Position numbers and translations under genes: made by a program. Shown here one piece after another: positions 23,542 through 32,329 of a stretch of 64,000 nucleotides of DNA. Source of the DNA: Bugulina stolonifera. Lineage: Eukaryota > Bryozoa > Gymnolaemata > Cheilostomatida > Bugulidae. Under the pieces are notes generated by a model. The model ran no database searches. It saw only the letters and a program-made list of their open reading frames with translations, and was not told the origin of the DNA. Where the stretch lies: contig OW285191.1 in assembly GCA_935421135.1 (NCBI GenBank), positions 14,449,700-14,513,699 on the forward strand, given 5' to 3'. The first letter of the stretch is position 1. Every line of letters starts with the position of its first letter.

Positions 23542-26500
23542 TTATGAACATGAGGAACGGGGTACTGCAACTTTCTGCTTTTTGTTCTTTTTAAAGTCCT
23601 CAAAGAATTCTTGAATATCCTCTGCTCGAACAACCTAAACAGAATGAGTGACTGGTTAGATCCTTTATATCTGGAGTTGTGCCCTCCCTAGCATGAATTG
23701 TCAAGAGAGGACAATCCAAATACTATCAACCAAAACAGCTTTTCTTACATTTTCCTTCACAAGAGACCTAAATATATAACAATCATCCAACTATCAGTTA
23801 CCAGCCACTCACAGTAACCAGCAAAAAAGTCTACAATTATAGGGTGCCCGTACCAACCAACCTTATTGTTGCTTGCAAACTTTTTAAGATACTCTGCTAG
23901 ACTACTCTTCATATCATTATAGCCTGAGATCAGTTCTATCTGCTGCACTCGATCCAGTTCAGAGAGGGCAGACATGCCCTTCTCATAGCTTGTGGACTGA
24001 CCATCTGCATTCTTAGACTTAGTTTCATAAACATGAGTAGGGTCAGTATCATCAGTGAGAAATTCTGTAACATGAGGTAGAATTCTCTGTTAATAGGACC
24101 TTATAGCGCCCTTGACTTTCCACTAACCTTGCTTTTAGCTCAATTAGGTAGGCTTTTATATAATTTCACTCAGCCTTAGATCTTTGTTGGTGATCAGAGA
24201 ATGACACCATATAAATTTAAATTCTGATAAAGGACCTCAACTGTGTGAAGTTCCAGGTAAGCTGCACCTGCACTGCCTCCAGCAAACATGGCCGCCGGCA
24301 TATCATCACTCATAATGAACACAGTAAATACATGTGCATGTATACAATACTCACCCACTCCAGAGTGTCTGTATAGCTGGGTACATTGACTGCAGGTACA
24401 GAGTCTTTGTCTCCAACCAGACAACATAAACAGGGTTCTAGGTCTATGTGCCGTCCCTGTCTGCATCCGGAGGTATGAACACAGCTTTACATCTGAGACA
24501 GCAGAATATAAAAACTAACAGTGCAATGTAGGGACAGAGGCTAATAGTTCAGAAAGTTTTACGCGTTGTCATCTGCCATCATATTCCATATAAGTGTAAG
24601 ACCTACATCAGTGATTTGACTTGACTTGAGTGAAGAAACAATTGACAAAGTCTGATGTCAAGTTTCCATGAGAGCAAGTGCTGCTTAAAATAATTATAAC
24701 TTGTAAAATTAGACACGATGGCCGTTAACGATAGTTGACACCTTGGACAAAATGCTCACCTGGTTTAAGATCTAGTTTGTTGATTATATCTGAATCGGCA
24801 GACTCTTGTTTCACTGAGATAACTTCCGACTTGCTATCAGCTGTCAGTGAGGTGTCATCACTCTCACTGACAGCCTGCTTGACAGCAGAGGCAGGTTCTT
24901 GTTTAATAGGAATGGTTTCAGAACTGGTGGCGTCTGTTGAACTAGTAACATCAACGTCGGTCTTTTCATCTGTGGAGCTGACTGTTTCTGTAAACACACT
25001 TTCAGTATGTACATCTACATGATTTGTACTTGTTACATGTGATATTAATTGTCACTACCTGGTTATACCAGGACAAATGTAGCAGATACATCTATCATCT
25101 CTCATCTGGAGCAGAGAGAAATGTGTAGAAGTCGCTGCAGAACATAGGAATCAAGGTCATGTCAGGTGTTAAGAAAGGCACACAGCCATGGACCATCTTA
25201 CCGTTACCTCACTGAAGAAGTGAACTGTTATTTCAAACTGTTTATTTCAACTAACTATCCCAACACCACAGCAATATGATTCAGTAAGACATGAACATAG
25301 AAAAGACAAAAAACATGTATAGGTTATAAGGTCAAGTGATTAAACATATGGTATACTAATTAGGCCTACACTAAACACTAACAGTCTACAAGCCACTAAC
25401 ACTAACAGTCTACTCTATTCAAAATTACATATTTCCAACACTTCCACTTAATTTTGATTTGGTATTATTCTGACACGCATCCTGATCCCTGCTGTCTACC
25501 GCACAACACCCATGGCCGCCCTCAGTTTTTCATACTTTTGTTTTGTTAACGGCTTGGTCATAATATCTGCAACCATTTCGTCTGTAGGACAGTATTTAAT
25601 CTCAATACTTCCATTCTCCTTGGCTTCACGTACATAGTGAAATTTGATGTCAATGTGCTTCGTTCGAGCATGGGAAATGGGATTAGAAGACATAGCAATT
25701 GTTCCCTGGTTATCTTCACAGATGGTTGTTGGCTTCTCAATACTGCTGCATTTTGGTCTTAGATCTTTCAGTAGCCTCTTTAGCCAGACAGCTTCCTGTG
25801 TAGCAGAACAAAGGGCTATATACTCTGCCTCTGTGGTGGAAAGAGCAACCACAGGTTGCTTTTTACTCATCCAACTAATTGCTCCTCCAGCCAATGTAAA
25901 TACCTGTCCTGATGTGGAATGTCTGTCATCTATGTCACCAGCATAATCTGCATCAGAAAAACCAAGCATTTCTCCAGTAGTTGATTTGTTGTATTGTAAT
26001 TTATGACCAATAGTTCCTTTTAGATAGCGAAATATTCTCTTTACTGCTGTCAGGTGGTTATTGTTTGGACTCGAGTTGAACTTTGAGACAGCACTCACAG
26101 CTAGAGCTATATCTGGTCTTGTTCCTAAGGCTACATATAGTAGACTACCTGTCATCGATTGGTACAGCTTAGCATCCACTCCTTGGCTAACTCCATCATC
26201 CTTGCACAGTGTGACATTTGTATCAGCAGGTGTAGCCACAGTGTACGCATCTGATAATCCAAACTTTTCTATTATTTGCTGTATATACTGTTTCTGGTGC
26301 ATTTGTAGTCCACCATCCTCTCGTGTAATGTGTATGCCCAGGCAATAGTGGATGTCACCCATGTCCTTCATCTTGAATCTGTCTTTGAAGCTCTGTTTCA
26401 GCTGGCACATATCCTGCTCCGTCTTGCTCACAAGAATTAGGTCATCTACATACACTGCAACTGTAGCTCCTGTTATTGGATTCGTATAAACACACGGATC

Positions 26501-29500
26501 CGCATCATTTTGTTTGAATTCGATTTCTTCTACAAATGTACTGAAAGTGCGATTCCAGCACCGGGGAGATTGTTTCAGTCCATAGAGTGATCTTCTTAGC
26601 TTGCAGACCATATCCTCTTTACCTGGCTGTTCAAAACCTTCGGGTTGTAGCATGTACACATCTTCAGTTAAAGTTCCATTAAGAAATGCTGTCTCGACAT
26701 CCATCTGATGTACAAACCAACCTTCTTCAGCAGCATTTGCAAGAATGGCTCGTATAGATGAAAATCTTACAACTGGTGAAAATGTTTCATCATAGTCAAC
26801 TCCCGGTCTTTGAGCATAGCCTTTGGCTACTAATCTCGCCTTGAACCGTTCAACAACTCCATCACCAGAATACTTTACTTTAAAGACCCACTTGCTACCG
26901 ATTGCCTTCTCACCCTCTGGTAATTTAACTAAGTCCCACGTATCATTGTCTACCAATGACCCATACTCCTTATTTGCAGCTGTTCTCCATTGAGTAGCAT
27001 TTTCACTATTTTCTGCTTCTGCAAGGCTAGTCGGTTCTGGAATGTCACAGGCTACGTGAGCTGTATGACTGTTGACGTTGTCTGAAGCTGCTGCAGTGAT
27101 ATACTCGTCAATACCATATCTAATTGGAGGGCGTCTTTCGCGAACTGAGTGGCGACCAGCGATGGGTGCAGTAGGATCACAGTCATCAGGCTTTGTGTCA
27201 TTACAATCCAAATTTACATCAGCTGTTTGATGTTTGCCTATTGATTTGCTACAACATACATGTACATCAGAACATTGAAAATCAGATTCATTGAACACAA
27301 CATCACGACTTGTAATAAACCTATTTCTACTCTCATCTAACAATCTATAGCCCTTGGACTGTTTACTATAGCCTATGAACCTAACCTTGACAGCCTTACT
27401 GTCTAATTTCTGTCTTAGATTATTAGCAACATGAGTATATGCAACACAACCAAACACTTTGAATTTGCTAACATTTGGCTTACTGCCATACCACAACTCA
27501 TGGGGTGTAAAGTCATTATCAAGTGCAGCTGTAGGTATGCCATTTCGAATACATGTTGCAGTAGAGATAGCTTCAGCCCAGTATGTATTTGGCAGCTGGG
27601 CATGTTTGAGCATTGTACGGGCAGATTCAACAAGAGTCCTGTTAAATCTTTCTGCAACACCGTTTTGTTCTGGAGTATACGGAACACTGCATTCGTGCTT
27701 TATACCTCTCTCTTTTAAGTAATTGCTAAACTCATTTGAGAGATATTCCCCACCATTGTCAGTTCTCAGTGTTACAATACTGTTTTGAAATCTGGTTTGA
27801 ACGGTTGCCTCAAACTCCTTAAACTTTTCAAACACCTCAGATTTGTATTTTAGGAAATACACTGTACAGTAACGTGAATAGTCATCAATAAATGTCAGCA
27901 CATACTTACTACCGCCTAACGATTGTGTCTGCATGGGACCGCATATGTCGCTATGAACAAGCTGCAACTTACGTGTCGAATGTATTCCTTTAGGCTTGGG
28001 AAATGGTGTGCGTGCTAGTTTTCCTTTTACACAACTTTCACAGAAAGACAGTTTCTCACTTGCTGCTACAGTTTCCGTACCTTCCACCACATTTTCTTTC
28101 AATATGGTCCGCAGCTGTCGCTCATTTACATGACCTAAGCGCTGATGCCACAAGTCAATATTAGCCATACAAGCTGTATGATTTCCATCGGTATTAATTT
28201 GAGACGATTTGCAGTTGAGCACGTAGAGTTTGTTCTTGGCATAACCTACACCACGCAACTGTCCATCAAAGCCACGTATCCAACATCTACTCTTCCCAAA
28301 TTTGACAGTGTTTCCTTTGTCAACTGCTGCACTAATTGAGAATAAATTGCATGACAGATGGGGAACATACAGTACACGCGTTAGCTTTGCAGGTTTTGAA
28401 TCACTAATCTTAAATGTCATTTCTAGATGAACATCCCCATATCCCACAGCTTCCACTGGTCTACCATCTCCTAGTTTTACCAATTCAGGTTTCTCAAACT
28501 CTGTATATCCTACCAATAACCCCCTTTGATTGGTCATATGCGATGACGCCCCAGAGTCTATGAGCCATTGTTCATTATCACCAGAGAAAGTCGCATCAGC
28601 TGCAAATAGCCATTCGGTGTTCGGTGGTTGGTCTTGTGTGTCTGGTTCTACTTGCCCAGACACTGTGTTCGCTCTATGATTACTTCCATTATAGTCCATG
28701 TTACGTTGAGGGCACTGGCGCTTGATGTGATGTGGCGAGTTACAGACGAAACATCTACGTGGTTTGAAACTGCCATTATCCTCTCTATACTTCTGTGTAA
28801 CTAAGGCAGTGTTACCTCCTGTTTCTCCCTGTGGTACAGCCACTTCCTGTCTTTTTAGCTCCTCGTTCAATAGCGCTTGTTGAACGAAGCTTAGACTTAG
28901 GTCATCTACACGTGCCTCTAGCGCTGTGACTATTGTAGAATAACTATTTGGTAAACTTCCCAATAGAGTTACAACCTGATCTTCGGTTTCAATAGAAGAG
29001 CCAATAGCAGCCAACTTGTCTGCCATTTCCTTCATTCCCCTTAAATGTTCAGTCATGGACGTACCTTCAATCATTTGAGTCCGAAAATATCGCTTCTTGA
29101 TAAATAGTTTGTTCGCTAAGCTGTCCCGCTCAAAGTGTTGGCATAAAGCATCCCATGCATCTTTTGGCTTGTCATAGGAAGTTATTAAATACAAATGAGA
29201 CGTACTAACAGTCATAACAATAGAAGCAAATGCTCTCTGCGACTCACTCTGAAATGTGGATTTAGTTGGATCATCAGCACTCTCACTTAGTGTTTTACTA
29301 CCATCCACATATCCCCATAATCCCTTAGCCAGCAGAGCATGCTTCGTCTGAAATTTCCATGTAGTCCAGTTAGTACTGTCAAGTCTATCTATATTCCATT
29401 TGTCGGTCATTGTATCCATACTAGTAGTGCATTACAAGAAAACGTCTGGGCCCATAACCTGTTATTTCAAACTGTTTATTTCAACTAACTATCCCAACAC

Positions 29501-31396
29501 CACAGCAATATGATTCAGTAAGACATGAACATAGAAAAGACAAAAAACATGTATAGGTTATAAGGTCAAGTGATTAAACATATGGTATACTAATTAGGCC
29601 TACACTAAACACTAACAGTCTACAAGCCACTAACACTAACAGTCTACTCTATTCAAAATTACATATTTCCAACATGAACACTATTCAGTATACAGGCACA
29701 TGCTTGTATAATAAACTAAACAAGGAGACACGAGTAAACCAACATACCAGCAGTGAGGTTGGAGTTGGGGTATTTTAAAAGGAACTGGTTCAACTTGACA
29801 CAGTTGATGCAGACCATCTCTTCATATTCTTCTGGCACAGTGTTATTACCAAGGTCAAGGTGGTTGTCATGGTACCAATCCTCACAAACACAACACTGGA
29901 TCATTTCCCCATCAGTCTGGAATAATAATATTACAGTCAGGAGCATGACACGGTAGAAGTCAAGTAAAACATCAACATGAGATGAAGATGAATGAAATGC
30001 AAACACATTGAGTGAATCATCAGAGAAAATAATATCATGGATAGCATTTACCTCGTTCTGAGGCAGTACACAGATAGCATTTACCTCATTCTGAGGTAGT
30101 ACATAGATAGCATTTACCTCGTTCTGAGGTAGTACATAGATAGCATTTACCTCGTTCTGAGGTAGTACATAGATAGCATTTACCTCGTTCTGGGGGTCTG
30201 GATATGGCCTGCTACAGACACAGTAGACTCCTCTGAAGTTCTGGTTATATTTGTTATTTGGATTCTTCTCATCCTTGTTTGGCTGCAGTTTACATTTTGT
30301 CTCAAACTGTTTATTACCACAGTCACATCTGAAGTTTCTCTGTCACCAACAATCAATATCATTATTAGAGCTCAATAAACAATTGTGAGAGGCTGTTGTT
30401 ACAGTTACACCGTATGCACATTCTGGGCGTATCATCACAAGGAATACATATATATAATACTATTTAACTTCTCAATAGTGATCCTAATTTTATCGGCAAA
30501 AAACACTAGATGTGACTTTGCTATACCGTGTTTGTAACAGATTCGTTGCCAATATAAAACCCCGCCTAGTGCACACATTAGTAGAACAGATCGCAGGACA
30601 GAAAATATAGAGAAGAATATCATTATAGTCCGTAGCGATTTCTTCATTGAGTTGATTCAAAAGGTTGATGGTAAATCTTTTCATAATGTCAGATTAGTTA
30701 ATTTCAGCCACTCACCTTAGTATAGAGCTCATAAAGGTCATGGCCATCATGACAGTTAAGACCACAGGCTAGACATATTCCCGCCTCCTCCTTGTCATCT
30801 GAACATGTAGAACAGGCATACAAAGCTTGTCTTTGTACATAACCCTATGTAATGTAAGTAGAGACCTGCATGTATGTAAGTAGAGAACTATCTAAGGACA
30901 AAAATATGCAAGTATGGACGGAGCTAAAATATGTAACCGACAATCCACAAGTAGCATTAATGTGACGCCATAGATTATCGGGTTCTTTGACGGTATACCC
31001 GTAAAATACAAATAGACTGTCGTAAATTTATAATAAGCCAGATGGATGAATTAGCGGCTGAAAATTTCCAGGTATGTATTAGGCCTTATTTATAGTACAC
31101 AGCATCGCATGTATATTTAATTAGGCAGCCGGATTCAGAACGAATAGGCTGTCAGCCATTTGAAGTGGCTAGAGATTACAAATTGGTATTGATGAAGAAA
31201 AACAAGTTATCTAAGCAGAGAGTTTACTGACCTGGCTATAGGTACAGTTTTGCATATCAGAACCGCCTAGTACTGCTCTAGCATCATCTTCCAACTGTGA
31301 TTCTGCTTCTATATATTCATTTAGAGAGATTGCCACCTCGCCATCATCTTCTCCAATCTGTGCTGATCCACTGGTCCCTGGCCCATGGTCAGCCAT
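23542..31396 (-). CDS. UBR7: UBR7-like E3 ubiquitin ligase (UBR box + PHD finger), complete, 426 aa
   Basis: Eight exons on the minus strand: 31396-31232, 30844-30716, 30339-30184, 29916-29748, 24987-24760, 24492-24355, 24064-23862 and 23634-23542. Phases agree throughout. Exons 2-3 hold the UBR box (CSTCSDDKEEAGICLACG, GHDLYELYTK, NFRCDCGN). Exon 4 holds the atypical PHD finger (MIQCCVCEDWYHDNHLD). Exon 5 is an acidic, Ser/Thr-rich linker with IKQEP and VKQES, possible SUMO sites. Exons 6-8 hold the conserved C-terminal part (WRQRLCTCSQC, ELDRVQQIELISGYNDMK, EDIQEFFEDFKK). The length is within a residue or two of human UBR7. In known animals UBR7 acts on chromatin, linked to histone H2B ubiquitylation. 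Odd points: intron 4 (24988-29747) contains a whole copia element in the same orientation, and intron 3 has multiplied 5' splice sites. Confidence 0.93.
25226..25440 (-). repeat. Copia 3' LTR
   Basis: 215 bp, apparently identical to the other LTR. On the plus strand it starts TGTTATTTCAAACTG and ends ATATTTCCAACA. Preceded by TSD TGAAC. Confidence 0.95.
25496..29419 (-). CDS. Copia gag-pol polyprotein, intact 1307 aa
   Basis: A single frame starts with ATG ~40 nt inside the 5' LTR. In order: gag-like region (1-200), CCHC zinc knuckle (CFVCNSPHHIKRQC, ~223), aspartic protease (LIDSGASSH, DSG ~288), integrase HHCC zinc motif (~425-463) and catalytic core (D ~491, TDNGGEY ~553, E ~590). Then comes reverse transcriptase with YVDD at ~990-993 and RNase H (GFSDADYAGD ~1153, STTEAEY ~1194, EDNQGT ~1235). 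The order integrase before reverse transcriptase defines the Ty1/copia (Pseudoviridae-like) group. All catalytic motifs are present and no stop or frameshift is seen. Gag and pol share one frame, so their ratio is probably set by splicing or processing rather than frameshifting. No envelope gene is present. Confidence 0.96.
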   Translation of the reverse strand: MDTMTDKWNIDRLDSTNWTTWKFQTKHALLAKGLWGYVDGSKTLSESADDPTKSTFQSESQRAFASIVMTVSTSHLYLITSYDKPKDAWDALCQHFERDSLANKLFIKKRYFRTQMIEGTSMTEHLRGMKEMADKLAAIGSSIETEDQVVTLLGSLPNSYSTIVTALEARVDDLSLSFVQQALLNEELKRQEVAVPQGETGGNTALVTQKYREDNGSFKPRRCFVCNSPHHIKRQCPQRNMDYNGSNHRANTVSGQVEPDTQDQPPNTEWLFAADATFSGDNEQWLIDSGASSHMTNQRGLLVGYTEFEKPELVKLGDGRPVEAVGYGDVHLEMTFKISDSKPAKLTRVLYVPHLSCNLFSISAAVDKGNTVKFGKSRCWIRGFDGQLRGVGYAKNKLYVLNCKSSQINTDGNHTACMANIDLWHQRLGHVNERQLRTILKENVVEGTETVAASEKLSFCESCVKGKLARTPFPKPKGIHSTRKLQLVHSDICGPMQTQSLGGSKYVLTFIDDYSRYCTVYFLKYKSEVFEKFKEFEATVQTRFQNSIVTLRTDNGGEYLSNEFSNYLKERGIKHECSVPYTPEQNGVAERFNRTLVESARTMLKHAQLPNTYWAEAISTATCIRNGIPTAALDNDFTPHELWYGSKPNVSKFKVFGCVAYTHVANNLRQKLDSKAVKVRFIGYSKQSKGYRLLDESRNRFITSRDVVFNESDFQCSDVHVCCSKSIGKHQTADVNLDCNDTKPDDCDPTAPIAGRHSVRERRPPIRYGIDEYITAAASDNVNSHTAHVACDIPEPTSLAEAENSENATQWRTAANKEYGSLVDNDTWDLVKLPEGEKAIGSKWVFKVKYSGDGVVERFKARLVAKGYAQRPGVDYDETFSPVVRFSSIRAILANAAEEGWFVHQMDVETAFLNGTLTEDVYMLQPEGFEQPGKEDMVCKLRRSLYGLKQSPRCWNRTFSTFVEEIEFKQNDADPCVYTNPITGATVAVYVDDLILVSKTEQDMCQLKQSFKDRFKMKDMGDIHYCLGIHITREDGGLQMHQKQYIQQIIEKFGLSDAYTVATPADTNVTLCKDDGVSQGVDAKLYQSMTGSLLYVALGTRPDIALAVSAVSKFNSSPNNNHLTAVKRIFRYLKGTIGHKLQYNKSTTGEMLGFSDADYAGDIDDRHSTSGQVFTLAGGAISWMSKKQPVVALSTTEAEYIALCSATQEAVWLKRLLKDLRPKCSSIEKPTTICEDNQGTIAMSSNPISHARTKHIDIKFHYVREAKENGSIEIKYCPTDEMVADIMTKPLTKQKYEKLRAAMGVVR
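29446..29459 (-). other. Primer binding site for half tRNA-iMet
   Basis: The element strand reads GGTTATGGGCCCAG immediately after the 5' LTR. From knowledge of animal initiator tRNA-Met, the anticodon arm contains CTGGGCCCATAACC, an exact complement. Priming from an internal tRNA cut rather than the 3' CCA end is known for copia. Confidence 0.85.
29460..29674 (-). repeat. Copia 5' LTR
   Basis: 215 bp. On the element strand this LTR carries promoter function. Followed on the plus strand by TSD TGAAC (29675-29679). Confidence 0.95.
30041..30195 (-). repeat. 33-bp tandem repeat carrying copies of a UBR7 5' splice site
   Basis: On the minus strand the end of UBR7 exon 3 and its donor (CAGAACGAG|GTAAATGC) are repeated every 33 bp into intron 3. 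There is the annotated donor plus four more, one with CAGAATGAG. Thirty-three bases are eleven codons, and each unit reads VNAIYVLPQNE (one copy VNAICVLPQNE) with no stop. Use of a downstream donor would add 11-residue blocks in frame. The plus-strand unit is GATAGCATTTACCTCGTTCT plus 13 more bases. Confidence 0.9.
31042..31230 (+). CDS. Possible two-exon microprotein antisense to UBR7 intron 1 (43 aa)
   Basis: ATG at 31042 opens MDELAAENFQ, then a good donor (CAG|GTATGT, cut after 31071). A 57-nt intron ends TTAGGCAG at 31128. The phase-0 continuation starts PDSERIGCQPFEVARDYK and ends at a TGA (31228-31230) abutting UBR7 exon 1. It is basic at the C-terminus (MKKNKLSKQRVY). No family is recognised. 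The supporting facts are the splice sites, phase and amino-acid mix. Chance is quite possible at this length. Confidence 0.3.
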
Positions 31397-32018
31397 ATTT
31401 TCTAAACGAAGCCAAATCGCAGAAGAACAATAACACAACAAAACTGTTCCTATGGTTTTCTAAAGTACACTGGGAAACAATGTACTCTATACTCTATAAT
31501 GTTTCCATGTTATCGGATTGCATGGATGTTATGAAGAGACTTCAGATCACAAACTAAACCATCTAGCATTGAAAAAACAGAACTAATTAAACTCAGACTG
31601 GAAACACATTAGGTGTATTTGTTTAGGTTACTAATAACTTAAATCATGAGATTTACTATTATTCTGCTAAGGCTAAACCTAGTTTAGAACCTGAATATGG
31701 GTTTACATTCAGTTTAATTTAGACAACACTTACTGGAACAGCTTTGTTTATAATAATACTCTAAACTTACGCCTACTAAGTTAGCTATTTTTATAGTTGT
31801 TTATTATATTTAAATTTAAAATTAAGTTCAGTTGCCATAATTGTATTATCTTTCGTAAATTTAATTTGCGAAATTAAAACTAACAGTGGCTATTTATATT
31901 AATAATTTAATAGCCTATATTTATGCATTGAACTTTTACTAGTGATATAAATAATAATTAAAACATTACATTCCAGCCATAATCCCTATCTTATACCAGT
32001 ACGCCCCATAGGCCTATA
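31397..32018. other. UBR7 upstream region
   Basis: 5' flank of UBR7 on the minus strand, strongly AT-rich beyond 31600. No TATA box or other element can be assigned with confidence. No other gene is seen. Confidence 0.4.
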
Positions 32019-32030
32019 GGGTAGGCTCTA

Positions 32031-32317
32031 TAAAACTCAACGGCTTATACTCCCCGGCATGACCAGCCCCTTGCAGCTTGCACTGCCAGGTGCCAGCGCT
32101 GGCCAACTCCCTGTGAGAAAAGCCCAGATGACATGGTCTTTTTTGGCAGGGGTAGAAGAGTTGCCTTGAAGCCATGCTGGCTTGCATGACCCCGAGGACT
32201 TTTATATGAGGCACAGGAACAATTGTGGCTGGATGCTCTTCCTAACACCACCGTGACCGGGATTCGAACCTGGAACCTTCGGCATGAAAGTTCAGCATTC
32301 TAACTATTTGGCCACTC
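32031..32317 (-). mobile_element. tRNA-derived SINE (~287 bp)
   Basis: Read on the minus strand, the element begins with a tRNA-like head: CCGAGTGGCC then AGTTAGAATGC (A-box region), and GGTTCGAATCCC (B box, 32254-32267). An unrelated body follows with AGGAAGAGCATCCAGCC, which from memory resembles the central domain shared by several fish and cephalopod SINEs. It is flanked by 12-bp direct repeats GGGTAGGCTCTA (32019-32030 and 32318-32329). The head does not fold into a clean cloverleaf, so it is not a functional tRNA. Its GC content is well above the surroundings. Confidence 0.8.
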
Positions 32318-32329
32318 GGGTAGGCTCTA

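Larger units (their letters stand above)
25226..29674 (-). mobile_element. Full-length Ty1/copia LTR retrotransposon (4449 bp)
   Basis: Two 215-bp LTRs (25226-25440 and 29460-29674) look identical base for base. Each runs TG...CA on the element strand. Flanks are a perfect 5-bp target duplication TGAAC (25221-25225 and 29675-29679). Directly inside the 5' LTR (29459 downward) the element strand reads GGTTATGGGCCCAG. This is complementary to the anticodon arm of initiator tRNA-Met, as in the half-tRNA primer of Drosophila copia. A purine tract (AAGTGGAAG) abuts the 3' LTR. One uninterrupted ORF fills the inside. Together these mark a recent, possibly still competent insertion in UBR7 intron 4, in sense with the host gene. 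Confidence 0.97.

Noticed and set aside
25558..28339. Shorter open frames inside the retrotransposon on both strands
   Set aside because: They are shadows of the 1307-codon copia frame.
32240..32325. Functional tRNA gene on the minus strand
   Set aside because: The B box is good but the anticodon arm does not pair and target duplications show a SINE.
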